From NCBI GenBank assembly GCA_012845835.1, contig JABAKD010000025.1, positions 15,849,966 to 15,913,965 of the forward strand: a stretch of 64,000 nucleotides of DNA. Direction: 5' to 3'. Position numbers and translations under genes: made by a program. Shown piece by piece: positions 33,490 to 45,110 of the stretch (position 1 is its first letter; the number at the start of each line of letters is the position of its first letter). The notes under the pieces are model-generated. The model searched no databases. It worked only from the letters and a program-made list of their open reading frames with translations, and was not told the origin of the DNA. Source of the stretch: Undaria pinnatifida (lineage: Eukaryota > Sar > Phaeophyceae > Laminariales > Alariaceae).

Positions 33490-33835
33490 ATTCTTTCTGG
33501 GGGGGATTCGGTCAGGAGTTTTTTTCCGTCTCCGCCTCAGTATGCGATTTTCATAACTGGAATTTTCGGTCAAGTTGGTTCGTTCGAGCGCCGTCTTCGG
33601 GGGCCGGGTCAAACGCCCCTCGCCCTGCCGTATCCGTTCCGCACCTGGCCGGGATCGGGTACGTGGGCAGAGTGAGACAAGCGAGAAGTGCGTAAAATCT
33701 TGTATTTTGGGCGGTATACGCCCGGGACATTCTTGAATCTTGACGTATGCAGAGCTTGAACAAAATAACCATATGAGAAAAACATGTATTTCAAAGTTGG
33801 CATCATTTCCAAATTGGCTTCTTATTTCGTCCCAA
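33490..33835 (+). repeat. Family F repeat, copy 2
   Basis: GATTCGGTCAGGAGTTTTTT, TTCGTTCGAGCGCCGTCTTC and GACAAGCGAGAAG match the inverted copy at 22165-22450. The junction with a family A head is also conserved. The tail (AATTGGCTTCTTATTTCGTC) is shared with 35850-35880. Confidence 0.7.
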
Positions 33836-33959
33836 CCACACTTTTTTTATGGTCACACCTCGAACCGTTTGGTCCATTGTCGTACGACTGCTGTGTCGTA
33901 GCCTTTGTTCGAGCGTTCGTTGTCTTCGAGGGAGGCCGTTCCCTACCCAACGACACCAT

Positions 33960-34140
33960 TGCACCCAGTCTCCGTGCTGATTCTGCATCCTAGAGAGATA
34001 CAACTTATTATTATGTTGTCACAGACTGAGACAGGGTAAACCAGACAACCGTGCAATTAGTCAAGATATGAAGCAAGTGAAATGTTAGCGTACCGTGTGC
34101 CAGAACACAACAAAACAGGCCAGACCATAAAAAAAAAAAA
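33960..34140 (-). repeat. Family J repeat, copy 1
   Basis: The reverse complement matches 56980-57155: TTTTATGGT, CGGTACGCTA, CAGTCTGTGAC, TTGTATCTCTCTAGGATG and AATCAGCAC. Moderately diverged. Confidence 0.6.
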
Positions 34141-34189
34141 AATGAACACAACGAACGAAAGCATCGATTGAAAAAAATGCTGCACGAGA

Positions 34190-35440
34190 TATTATAAAAA
34201 TTAAAATACACTCCAGCTGTGAGATCGAAGATTTCGTCGAAACTCATCTTTGCAAGCTGTGTTTGATACTCCGATCGCGCGCATTACGGGTTGTGTGTCC
34301 TCATTAAGGATATAGGTCGGCGACTCCCCTTACAGCTACAGTGTAGCTATCAGGGTCAATAGGATGATTTTAGTCAGTCTGTGCGCGGAAACTATAAAAC
34401 CTGTTTCTGAGGGGGACAAAATCTGACAGCTGTGAAGGGAAAGGGGGGGCCTGGTTTTGATCAAAAGCGAGCGGGGCGGGGGGGGGGGGGGGGGGGGGGG
34501 AAGGGGCAATTTGTGCATGTAAGCTATAAATCCTTTCGAGGGGATAAATCTGACGGTTTTGGCACCAGTATATTATTGGGGGCGGGGGGGGGGGGGGGGC
34601 AGCTCCCATATGTGCCTGGAAACTATACATTATTTGGAGGGGATAAATGTGACATTTTTGGAAATAATACATCAGTTTATCGTGTATATCCTGGGGTAAG
34701 TCGTACGATCAGTGAGTAAAGAGAGGGTGGAGTGTTCGAGGGGGTGGGGTTGGGATGGGTTGGGGGGGGAGGGTGGGGGGTGGGGGCGGGGGTGGGGGGT
34801 GGGGGGGGGTGGGGGGGGGAAAGGGCTTTAGGTGAGGGGTTTGTTATACGTGTGGTGCTAGGTCTAGGCGAAGGTGCGGGTGATGGGGAAGAAGGGGGCG
34901 TTCGAGGCGGGGGGGGGGGGGGGGGAACACAGCGGCATGGATGGCTCTCGAAAGATAATGAGGTGATATCCTGTGCGTGAAGTGTTTATTAATGTGGCGG
35001 ATTTCGATATTTGGTGGGGCGTTTGAGTAAGGGAGAGCAAGAGGGGGGGGGGGGGGGATGATTTTTTAGGAGGTTTAGGTCACAAATAATATTGAAATAC
35101 ACTTCGGCTGTGAGATCAAAGATATGTATCAGCTTGTCATACGCGTGGTGCTAGGTCTAGGCGATCGTGCAGGTGGTCGAGAAAAAGGGGGCGTCGGAGG
35201 GGGGGAGGGGGGGGGGGGAACACAGCGGCATGGATGGCTCTCGAAAGATAATGAGGTGATATCCTGTGCGTGAAGTGTTTATTAATGTGGCGGATTTTGA
35301 TATTTGGTGGGGCGTTTGAGTAAGGGAGAGCAAGAGGGGGGGGGGGGGGGGTTTAGGAGGTTTAGGTCACAATAATATTCAAATACACTTCGGCTGTGAG
35401 ATCAAAGATATGTAGCAGCTTGTTATACGCGTGGTGCTAG
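34190..35440 (+). repeat. Family A copy, right inverted arm
   Basis: Head, body modules with G-runs, and the CATGGATGGCTCTCGAAAG block (twice, 34935 and 35230) mirror 32256-33475. The two arms share a private deletion, so they are an inverted duplication of one copy. Confidence 0.78.
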
Positions 35441-35694
35441 AGATATATACCATTTTTTGTTTAGTCTTTTTCGTCGCCGCTCCAAAGAGTCGTTCCGTAT
35501 ATATTAGTCCACGGTCAGCGATCCATCTTTCAGGATCGCATGTTAAATATCTCACATTAATTCCTTGTATTTTTACTCCCACAAACGAAACGTGGATTCA
35601 CTCCTAAAGGTAGGTGTGATTCTCAAGGTAGTAGTGTTCCGAACGCTTTGTCGTGTGGATGCATGAATTGCGCTTGCTAATGACTGTTGTTGTT

Positions 35695-35890
35695 GCTGGT
35701 CAATCAGCTCATCACCTCGACGTGAACGCGGATGGATGCTGAGCGAGAAAAGCGAGAAGCGGGCAAAATTTTGTATTTTGAACAGTGCTCACCAGGTATT
35801 CTTCGGATCTTGATGTATGGAGACATTGGTTGAAGAAAACTTGGCAAGAAATTATTCCTAATTGGCGTCACATTTTGTCCCAAAACAAAT
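35695..35890 (+). repeat. Family F repeat, copy 3 (partial)
   Basis: CACCTCGACGTGAACGC, GATGCTGAGCGAGA, AATTTTGTATTTTG, GGATCTTGATGTAT and AATTGGCGTCACATTTTGTC. Only the distal half of F is present. Confidence 0.6.
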
Positions 35891-36778
35891 AACATTTATT
35901 TACTGTACAAAAAATCCCCATGGTACTGCGGTAGTTATCATAGTAGTTCATGTATTTAGCAATTTTCGGTAGGTACACGTACATATATGGGTGTAGACGT
36001 GGCAAGCGGACGCATGACTATTAATATAACGAGGAGGAGGTATTATAGTAATGAGTACGAATACTGCCCCAGAAAAAGCCACACAGCAGAATTGCGAGTG
36101 GCTGCGTCCCCGGGGCCTCGAGGGTGGTATTATACAAGTTCGGGCAACTCGACATTTTTTTTACTCTCGTGCAAATAATTTAGGTACGAACGAGTAAGAC
36201 CACACACAGCCATGCTTTATTACACACAACATGCTTTTTTCAGTGACATATTTTATGGCATGGGGGGAAGGTGTACCAAAAACAGGGAATACATTTTTGA
36301 CACGAAAAACAAGAGGAAACAAATAGTCGTTCCTCGTGTTATCAAGCTGCGCCACGCGAAGGTCGTAGCAAGTAGATAGAGTGTATCCACAGAGAAACCA
36401 GTGAGCGGCATGCATTCGTCCCAGTATCGCATCGTTTAGTGTTGTTCTTTCTCGAGAAGAAATATATAGGCGAGGTGCTTTCTTGTTGCTGTGGTCCCTG
36501 ACTCCGTTGCTGTGGTCGTTTGCCGGTCAAGTGCAAGCGGTCGTGTTGGTACGTAACTGACGAAAAATGGTTTTTTGTTGCTTCGTACTTGACGTTCTCC
36601 TTGGCGCCGATTGCTGATTGATCATTTCTTCTAGTGAGATTTTTACTCTTTTTGGCGCACTTGTACCTTCTGGCTTCTGGACGTACAAGCCGTTATCACA
36701 GGTGTCGTCCCTTTCCCCCCCCCCGGTTATTGCCTTCAATTCGTTTTGCGCGTAGGGTTCAGCACCCACTGATCGTTC
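35891..36778. other. No gene supported
   Basis: The sequence is AT-rich with short frames. No motif, splice pair or family repeat is recognised. Confidence 0.35.
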
Positions 36779-36943
36779 ATCGAGTGTTGCTAACTCATGC
36801 GCTCTCGCGCTTTCCGCAAGTCAATAAGTACACAAAAAAAAGTGCCACGATAATTTATACGAGTACGCACTCGGGGGGATTCGAGCTCACAAAGCGGACC
36901 TATACCAGGCTCGAGGGTAACCTGATATGCCACCGGGGCAGTG
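36779..36943 (-). repeat. tRNA-derived SINE, copy 1 (family S)
   Basis: On the minus strand: CCCCGGTGGCATATCAGG (A-box-like), CTCGAGCCTGGTATAGGTC, then GAGCTCGAATCC (close to the B-box GGTTCGANTCC), CGAGTGCG, a T-run, and a tail with TTGACTTGCGGAAAGCGCG and GAGTTAGCAACA. The same blocks in the same order occur at 51662-51835 on the plus strand. An internal pol III promoter head plus a shared unrelated tail is the SINE layout. Confidence 0.7.
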
Positions 36944-37029
36944 AGTGATATAGAGCCGGTCGCCCCCGTGGCCAAATGGGGTTACATTATTAGTACCAAC
37001 GTTGGTCCTTAAGCTAAATAACCACACCG

Positions 37030-37310
37030 GTGTGAGCTATATTGGCTTTATTTATTTGCAAAAATATATGAAGAAAAAAGGTTCAACAAACTGCTGAAAT
37101 CGCCTAGCAGCGTGGGTAGGTACAATTCGACGCCAATCGACGAGGGAAGAAAATACTAAATTCTTCTCGTGATGAACATTAGGGCGTGTACCGTAGTGGG
37201 GAGGGGGGAGGGGAGCCCTATATATGACCCCGGATCTAAGTAATACTGCTGGGAAGACGACAATAGTGCGAACATCACAATAAATGGGATGGGGAAAAGA
37301 AAAGAAGTGA
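37030..37310 (+). repeat. Family B repeat, copy 1
   Basis: ACAATTCGACG, GAGGGAAGAAAA, a GGGGGGAGGGG tract, TATGACCCCGGATCTAAGTA, then AATGGGATGGGGAAAAG. Shared with 52480-52725 (same strand), 56105-56400 and 57480-57665 (inverted). Confidence 0.68.
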
Positions 37311-37639
37311 AGGGTATTACTGCTGCTGTAACAATACGATACCCAAACAAGTTGCACCGATCGACTCGATCTGGACCGACTGCTGTCTATTATGCAGTTG
37401 GTCCATGCACAACATCTCTAATCACAGGCGAGTATGAGATGGTAGTCATTAAAATTGCTGAACTTCTTTGTGAGTGGTGGTTTCCTCTATCTACGACCCC
37501 TGGCCGAGCCGATCAATCGAAGGTTGGGTTACACTGGGCGGGGTGGTATCGAGGCACGGGGTCAAATGAAATGTCAGCGTACCGCGGGGTTGGGGTATAC
37601 GAATAAAAATGCAGCAGAAGCGCGATTTGCGCCATTTTG

Positions 37640-38640
37640 TTCTGGTTGAAAATACCTTGAAGGATTCCTGGACCGGGGTTGGGCCGTATTATGTGGATCT
37701 GGCGTTGTATACGAACCTCAGCTATCTAAGACTTCCACACCGTGCGGTGTGGTGGCGACTCGGGAGAAGACGGTTTTCGTCCCCGGTTTGTTGGAGTTGA
37801 TGGGGTATGGAAGGATTTGTGAAACGGCGGTCGACCCCTATCCTCATCGGGTGCATCGGAACGCCCCCCGCCCGTTTGCTGGTCTATCTTCTCCCCGGGT
37901 GTCCCTGGCTCTACGAGCTGCACAGGCGCTCAACGATAAGCCCATGTGAATAATGTAAGATTGTCACACCATCGTCCGGGGCTGTGTCGATCCGCGGGAG
38001 AAATCGGTCATCGTCCCCGGTTTGTGAGGATTTCTGAAACGGCCACAGGACCCTATATCCTTCCATGTTGTCGTTGCCCTTATGTCCGAGCCCCAGCCAA
38101 TCAGCGGTAAGCGAATATGGTTGGGGTTCCACATCGTGCGGAGTGGTTCCGACAAGGGAGGTCATCGTTATTGTTCCCGTGGTTTTGGAGCTGTAGAGAT
38201 TCGGGGGATTCACGAGTCGGGGATGGGACCCCATCTTCCTCGTGTGCGACGGAAATTCCCTCCATTGATTGGTCTCTATCCGCCCAGGACGGCGCTGTGG
38301 AGCTCGAACCAATCAGCGATTAGCCAACGGTATTGGAGTTTTCTCACCGCGCATGGTGATGTCGACCCGAGGAAGCTCGGTTTGCTTCCCCGGTTGATGG
38401 AAGTTAAAAAAAATATGGAACGACCTCTGGACCGGGGTTGGGACCCTCTTTCCTCCCGAGGAGAAGCTGGCTCAACACACGAACCATGGCCAATCAGAAA
38501 TCAACGGGTGGGGTTGGAACTTCCACACCGTGCGGGGAAGTATCAACCCGGATGATATCTAGGTTCGTCCCCTGGTTGTCGGAGTTGTAGTTGTGTAGAT
38601 GGATTCCGATCACGGCATGTAACCCTATCGTGCCCGGATG
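37640..38640. repeat. Degenerate ~190-bp tandem array
   Basis: About five diverged units. Recurring blocks: TTCCACACCGTGCGG (37733, 38521) and TTCCACATCGTGCGG (38127), CCCCGGTTTGTTGGAGTTGA-like blocks, GGACCGGGGTTGGGACC, and CCAATCAG (38097, 38310, 38490). Unit spacing is 160-235 bp. Longer open frames here are incidental. Confidence 0.6.
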
Positions 38641-38699
38641 ACGCCTTCTTTGTGTATGAATCCTGGCCGATGAGCGATCAGACCAAAACGACAAATTGT

Positions 38700-39339
38700 T
38701 ATTTTTGTCTCTGAAAACTCGAGTTCAAAATTCTTAGCTGTCAAAATCGTAAGCGCTGTTGTCGCGTATAAGAAGAAGTGAGCGATCTACGCAGCTTCCT
38801 CCGAGCAGCAGCATTGCAATAGCATTCGAGGAGCTGAACGACGAAGGCAGCCATAGCACCGTGTTTCGCGTCTGGAACAACGTCGGCACATCTCTCCACG
38901 ATCGGACAACACACAGACAGTCTTTCTGGGAGGCTCGGATCTAGATGACACTAATATATCATGCATTGTATATCTCAGAAGCTTCCTAAGTACGCGCCTT
39001 TCAGTGGCTACGAAGAGAACACGCAGCGGACATGGTCATCCACCTTACCGGCCCCGGATGATTGATTGGGTTCACATGAAATAAGAAACGCACCCGACAC
39101 GTTTTGTCGCCAGACCAAAGGGTCAGTCGGCGCGTGCTCCGATTTATCCGATCGAAATCTGATGAATGAAGTTCGGAATCGATTCACACAAAAAACGGTA
39201 ACTATCAATAGTAGTACATTATCTAACTGTCGTCATTGCCTTACATGATGTACGTGCAGACTACGATTGTGTGTGGTGACTTTTTTTACTCCCTATGGAA
39301 TATTGAGTCGAGCAAGTCTAAGTGCTGCCCTGCCCTTGT
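38700..39339. other. No gene supported
   Basis: Short plus frames at 38759-38944 and 39066-39248 have protein-like composition but no motif. Nothing else is visible. Confidence 0.3.
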
Positions 39340-39835
39340 ACTATAAAAATTAAAATTCACTCCAGTTGTGAAATCAAAGATTTTGTCGAAACTCATCTTT
39401 TGAAAGCTGTGTGTGACTCTCCGATCGCGCGTATTACAGGCTGTGTGTCCTCATTAAGGATATAAGTCGGCGAGTCGCCTTGGAACTACAGTGTAGCTAT
39501 CTGGGTCAACAGGGTGATGTTAATCAGTCTGTGTGCGTAAACTATGACAAAAAAACGTTTTTGTGGGGGAAAAAATCTGACAGCTGTGAAAGGAAATATG
39601 CATCAGTTTACCAAGTGTATCCTGTCGCATAACCGGTGAGGGGGAGGCGGAGTGTTCGAGGGGGTGGGTGGGTCGGGGGGGGGGAGGCAAAAGGGTTTTT
39701 AACAGCTTTAGGTCGCATAGATGTAGGGGTTTGCTATACACGTGGTGCTAGGTCTAGGCGATGGTGCGGGTGGTGAGGAAGGGGCGGGCGTTGGGGGCGG
39801 GGGCGGGAGGGGGGGGGTGAATTGGAGAAAAGGCA
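39340..39835 (+). repeat. Family A copy, internally deleted
   Basis: Head (AATTCACTCCAGTTGTGAAATC) through CCTCATTAAGGATATAAG, one module, then a jump to GTGGTGCTAGGTCTAGGCG. The middle modules are missing. Confidence 0.72.
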
Positions 39836-40339
39836 TGGAATACTCTAGACATTTAATGAGGTGGTCATATACTTCGAAGTATATGATATTAAGCAATGTT
39901 TGTGTCCAATCGACCTGCTCATGTGGGGAAGAACCGATTAGTGAATATTTTTTACGAGTTTAACTTGTTTTGGGTCAAGGCATAGAAGCTTGCTCGAACT
40001 TCGCGAACGAGTGCCCTCTTCGAAGCCATGTTTCGGACTCAGAAATATGTGTCGCTGCACCCCTATGATGCCGTGGGATAACTCGACATACATCATACGG
40101 CACCCCCGGTTGTCTGAGGCTTCTTACTTAAGCTCTTTGCCTCACCCAAATCAGGTGTAAATGGAAGGTGCAACCGGATGCCCAAAGCCATGGCCTAACT
40201 ATGAACCCAGAAGAGGCTTTAACAGGAAGATGGCGTTTTCGACGGTTTTAGGATCGCGGCGCCCGTTCACTCAGAAAACACTCTGATAAATAAGTGCTAC
40301 AGGATGGTTCAACTTAGAAGCAGGACATTTACAGGGTTA

Positions 40340-40630
40340 ATTACGGTTGTTTCCCCGGCGTGAAAACACCGCCCCGATGGGCGGTGCCGGAAATTCCGCG
40401 GTTTACCGCCATGAAGTGTAATTACCGCCTGCCGCTGAAGTCGTTCCTGCCAACAACCGCAATACCGCCTACCGCAAAAAAGCGACATAATTGTAGTTAC
40501 CGCCTACCGCTGAGTTTAAACCGCCAACTCTTGACACCGCCCTTAAATTACCGCCAACTCCGGGTACCGTCCAAAGCATACCGGCGATACCGCATTGCGT
40601 CGAAAAGGTACCGCCTGCACTGGGTATAAC
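40340..40630. repeat. ACCGCC phrase array, block 1
   Basis: ACCGCC, TACCGCC or GCCGC phrases recur roughly every 10-20 bp (for example AATTACCGCC, AGTTACCGCCTACCGCTG, AAATTACCGCCAACTCCGG). Related blocks lie at 41400-41490, 53085-53200 and 55495-55635. Confidence 0.65.
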
Positions 40631-40904
40631 CGTGTTGTTTAATAAAAGTACTGTGATTTTGTTTTCCGTAAAGTCTGTGTTGCTGGGTACTTTGGTTCAG
40701 CGGGGTGCTTTTCGGTACAACCTCTTTGTGAACGTGCGTCGACGCGTGTGGACATAGCGAGCCTTCACCTGCCCCCGCTCCTGCCCGTACACCTGCCCAC
40801 ACCACGCTCAGCGTGGTCCAGCAGAACAATGACCGGTTTAATGGGAATGCTCCAGCACTTCCGTGTCAAGGCGTGATCATTATCCTTAGACCATTCGCAA
40901 TCAT

Positions 40905-41075
40905 TAATTAGTTGCTAGCGGCTTGCAAACGAGCAGTTCTCGTGGACGAAAAGCTGGAAGACCTCGTGATAGGTAAGGGTCCTCAAGATATTCATGATCA
41001 CCAGTTAGTTGCTGACGTCTTGCAGGCGAGAAGCTCTTGTGGGTGAGGCAGGAAGGACTCGTAACAGTGTTAGGA
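40905..41075. repeat. ~98-bp tandem pair
   Basis: AGTTGCTAGCGGCTTGCAAACGAG at 40910 is repeated in diverged form as AGTTGCTGACGTCTTGCAGGCGAG at 41008, each followed by CAGTTCTCGTGG / AAGCTCTTGTGG. Confidence 0.5.
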
Positions 41076-41183
41076 AAAAAGTGAAAAAGGGGGATTTGGA
41101 CGAGGCTGGGGCTATACCCCACGACATTTGTTGTTTGTAGTTTTTCATTGAATACATCAACAAGGCGTTCGTTTATTTCATTA

Positions 41184-41618
41184 TTACTGTGGTGTCGGGG
41201 TGGCACAGATGGGTTTGCCCTCCCCGTTCATGCTTTGCGCGTGAGGCTGCTCAATTTCATTCATGGCGAAATAGATAGCCGCACTTTTCCCGTTGATTTC
41301 GCCTTGATTTCTCGTTTGAAATCGCCGTACAAACCAACGGAAGGAGGTTCGGGCTCCAAAATTTAGCCACGCGCCGCGATACCCTCCGAGTTTTGGGTTT
41401 ACATTACAGTCGAAAAAAGGAAAACCGCATATCGCCAAAACAATTACCGCCGTGTTGCAGCACCGCCCCGCCTGGGTCCGCCTAAAAAACCGTTGCCGTG
41501 GGTGGGAAATTTGCCCACTAGCTAGGCCAAACATTTTCGACGAAATAAACAAAAATATGAAACAGAAACAGAGGGTCAGGCCTCGTGATGGGCATGTAGA
41601 ACACGTGTGTGTGCACAA
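41184..41618 (-). CDS. Unassigned open frame, low confidence
   Basis: A 144-codon minus frame. Its last ~45 residues (TRNQGEINGKSAAIYFAMNE, then SMNGEGKPICATP) are protein-like, but the upstream part overlaps the ACCGCC phrase block, which argues against a gene. No motif is recognised. An adjoining minus frame at 40904-41206 is also open. Confidence 0.2.
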   Translation of the reverse strand: MCTHTCSTCPSRGLTLCFCFIFLFISSKMFGLASGQISHPRQRFFRRTQAGRCCNTAVIVLAICGFPFFDCNVNPKLGGYRGAWLNFGARTSFRWFVRRFQTRNQGEINGKSAAIYFAMNEIEQPHAQSMNGEGKPICATPTPQ

Positions 41619-42364
41619 TGTCAGGGTCTATCTCTCCAACGCGGCGTGGACATTTACTTGGACTATTTTGCGTAACAATGTGTCAGCTATGCTTGTTTTC
41701 CTGCAATAATGACTTGGTTTTAGTGAAGGATATTTTTTTTTTGTCGTTCATGTTCTGCTTAATAATGACAGACGAAGGTCAGGCCCAAGATTTTTTACGC
41801 GAAACTCTCTGCAGACATGCCTTGGAGTACCTCCAATCGGTTCGTGCAAAATAGGGCACATTTTGCTGTTCGCCCCCGCTTAGAAAAAGCCTTCCTTAAC
41901 ATTATCGAAAAGTTTGAAGGTCTGCCATTGATTGGACGATAAGAATATTATCTCCTGGAGACAGCCCGGGGCCGCTTTTTTCTGTTGAGCCATGTCACCC
42001 TTGTCCACGGGTCATGGGGGTCAGCATGATACCAAATATTTGCCCTTTGACTAGATATATTGCGAGTGGCATTTGTGGGGGAGATATTTTTTTTTTTGCT
42101 TGAACTAGTCTATACCTGTACCTCTAGACTATCGTCGTACGTATCGTTGGGCAGTAATTGGGGTAATGGAGTAGACTATAGTGGCAAGTTCGGATGCTGC
42201 CATTGGCATGTGCACTGACTGGTGTATATTGCTAAGTGCTTTTCGTGGAGAGTATCTGAATAGCGTGTGGTATCTAGAGATAGGCCCCGGATAGGAAAAA
42301 AAAAAAACGATTACCCGCGGTACAACAAGCATGTGTGAAAACTCGGTTTGTTAAAACAAGAACT

Positions 42365-42490
42365 GGCAGTTTTCGAGGTCCGGTTAAAACCGAACCGGTT
42401 AACCGGTTTAACCGACTAAAACCAACGGTTTTAACCGGTTAGGGTTTTTTTAACCAGTTACTGGTTAAACCTGAATACCGGTTAACTTAT
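42365..42490. repeat. AACCGGTTAA palindromic phrase array
   Basis: AACCGGTTAACCGGTTTAAC and AACGGTTTTAACCGGTTAGG type phrases repeat head to tail. The phrase is its own reverse complement, so the block can fold on itself in many registers. Confidence 0.8.
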
Positions 42491-42934
42491 TCTACACTAA
42501 CGTGTCCGCAGCAGTTGATATCGTATTAACAAAAACGCGACAGGATGTAAATGATGGTTGATCCGATGTCTACACCTCTTGCATATATGTATATGAAAAT
42601 ATTACCTTCGTTTTTTTATGTCTCGCTGCTTTCCGGCGCCCGAGCATCTGTTCTCCCACTTTCGGCCGGGGGGCAAGCTAGCCTGCCATGGCTACATTGT
42701 GAAGCATGTCTGGATCTCGATCGAGCTACGTGGCGGCGATCGGCGCATTAAACGTCGCTTAGCTGGCTCAATTTGGCAAGGGATTGCGTTCCGCCTCCCT
42801 GAGACGAGCAGGTCACTTGGAACGCCCCAAACTGTTTTCCAAATTTTGATATTTTGGTGAACTTTTAAAAAAAATGTCCTTCATTGTTTTGTTCGTAAAA
42901 AAGTGTCCCGCTACCCTCGGACACTAAACTAACT

Positions 42935-43040
42935 TCAGCAGCAGCAGCACAGCAGCGATGGCAGCAACCCCCCGAACTAAATTAACCTCAGCAACAGCAC
43001 AGCAGCAGCAGTAGCAGCAACATACTGCAGTAGCAGCGTA
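42935..43040. repeat. CAG-rich degenerate triplet repeat
   Basis: Imperfect CAGCAGCAGCA runs are interspersed with CAACC and CAGTAG. A plus-strand gene was considered, but the frame is interrupted. Confidence 0.7.
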
Positions 43041-44229
43041 CACATGTGGAACTTCATGTCTGTTGCACCTAGCCCTTTGAGGGCTCTCACACCGACCATG
43101 TACTTGGCGACAAAACCGTGACGACAAAACTACCTTCCTCCATCCGCTTGCATAGACGATGTTTGTTGTTTTAGGTATATATTTTCGTACCTAGCGTAGT
43201 TGCTGTGGTGCAGTCGCATCCTCTCACACCGTCTCAGCAGCAAGCAGGTATGGTCGTACCGTGCAAGATCAACATAGTCAAGCCTATGCGAGCGCCCGTC
43301 TGGCTGTGCAGACCCACACATTCCCCCAGGCAGTCGCGGCGAGCACCTGGCACCGAGCACGGCCCATCCCGCCCGACTGCCTGGTTGCGTTTTTTGTTTT
43401 GATCGTAAAAAATGGCCCGCTACCCCCGCTACCCTCGAACATGCCACCTATGAGTATAACAAGAGTATATTTGGGATCCCACCAGCCCACCCCTCAGACA
43501 CGGAAAGGTCGAATATCCAACATCCAATATAAGCCTGGTGTCAGTCTACTGTACGCGGACATACACCGCATACACGGGTACACAGTGGTACACTATGATA
43601 GGTGCTGTATCTTGGTACTACTAATAGTATGTAGATTATTGAGTTCGCCTTACCCGCCGGAGGAAAAGTTTCCGAGTGTTCGGTTTTGCGCACAACCGAA
43701 GGTATCTATGTATGGGTGGCTTCACGTTGTGTTATTATGTTTAGAATTTCCTTTGGTTGATTTACGGGCGGGTGCTTTCCTGCATTGGGGCGACAGCCTG
43801 TGTAATTTATGCTCGTAAATCGAAAGGTCGTTGTTATTGGAGTTCGTCGGTTTTCAGTCGCGGGGTGTCATGGCACTCTTTTTACAAAGAAAGGCGTCAA
43901 GTATAAAATAAATAGACTTATATAATTATGACGTAACGGTGTCCAGTCCCGGCCAGGCGTCGAACCTGCCGTTCGGCTCATTATTCTTCCTTCCGATGCC
44001 GGTTGGAACTCGTCTACCGTTTGTAACGGGCCCTTGGCATCGAAAAGTGACGTTTACCGTAAAAAGCTACCTGCGGGCATTAGCTTCGTCGGCGGCCCTC
44101 ACTAGGCCGCCGGCGAAGCTCCTCTCCCCCCTTGCATATTAATATTTTGTTTGCGCTCCGACAATACAGCGTCTAGATGCCGTTCCGATGCAAATCGAAT
44201 ATGATTCCATAACGAATATATGCTATATA

Positions 44230-44605
44230 CCCCCACCCCCGCCCCCTTTCGATCAAAACCAGGCCCCCACGTCCTCAAAAACTCCGCCTCCCCCCCCCCC
44301 CCCGGTTATTCGACTTACAGAATGCACTTGATAAACTGAGGCATTTCCATCCACAGCTGTCAGATTTTGTCCCCCTCAGAAACGGGTTTTATAGTTTCCG
44401 CGCTTAGACTGCCTAACATCACCCTGTTGACCTTGATAGCTACACTGTAGTCGCAAGGGGAGTCGCCGACCTATATCCTTAATAAGGACATACAACACGC
44501 AATACGCGCGATCGGAGTATCACACACACCTTGCAAAGACGGGTTTCGACAAAATCTTCGATTTCACAGCTAGCTGGAGTGTATTTGTATTTTTGTATGA
44601 TATAC
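44230..44605 (-). repeat. Family A copy
   Basis: TCGATCAAAACCAGGCCCCC, a C-run, CAGCTGTCAGATTTTGTCCC, then the reverse head ending AGCTGGAGTGTATTTG. It keeps the block that the 32-35 kb arms lack. Confidence 0.75.
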
Positions 44606-44729
44606 CATGACAACTTGAAATGCGTGCCAGAAATATTTCGTGCAAAAATCAACTTCGAGTTTAGCATGGCCTTCCTCGGGACCAGTTTTTGTCATCGGGA
44701 TCATTAAGCTAAGACGGGACTTTCACGGG

Positions 44730-45110
44730 ATTATTGTACGGGGATCTGGCAACCACGGGATTGTTTGTTTGTTTTTCTTGTACGGGATCCGGCAACCACG
44801 GGACCAAACGCTAGTTCTTGTGCGGGATCCGGGCACCGCGGGACTCCCCGGGATGTAGCCACGACGGGATATAACGGAATTTGACTCAACGGGATGCAGC
44901 CACGACGGGACTCGAAGGGGCTCTTTGAACGACATCTGGCCACTGGCATACTCCCCGGGCGGAATGCAGCCACACGGCAGGACTCGAAGGGACATTTTGA
45001 ACGGGATCTTGCCACCGCGAGACTCCCCGGGCGGGAGGCAGCCACGGCAGAACTCAACGGAGGGGTTTTTGGTGCCACACGTAGAATAATACGTTTAGGT
45101 TTGTACGGGG
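44730..45110. repeat. ACGGGA phrase array, ~40-41-bp period
   Basis: ACGGGATCTGGCAACCACGG (44738), its variants at 44779 and 44820, then GGGATGCAGCCACGACGGGA-type units near 44850, 44890, 44960 and 45030. More of the same phrase (CACGGGACCACGGGAT) is found at 45890-45960 and 46245-46330. Confidence 0.72.

Noticed and set aside
42935-43040. Polyglutamine coding exon
   Set aside because: The CAG runs are interrupted and no frame continues on either side.
43261-43818. 185-codon plus frame
   Set aside because: Composition is irregular, it crosses a pair of CCCGCTACCC repeats (42905 and 43420), and there is no motif or splice support.
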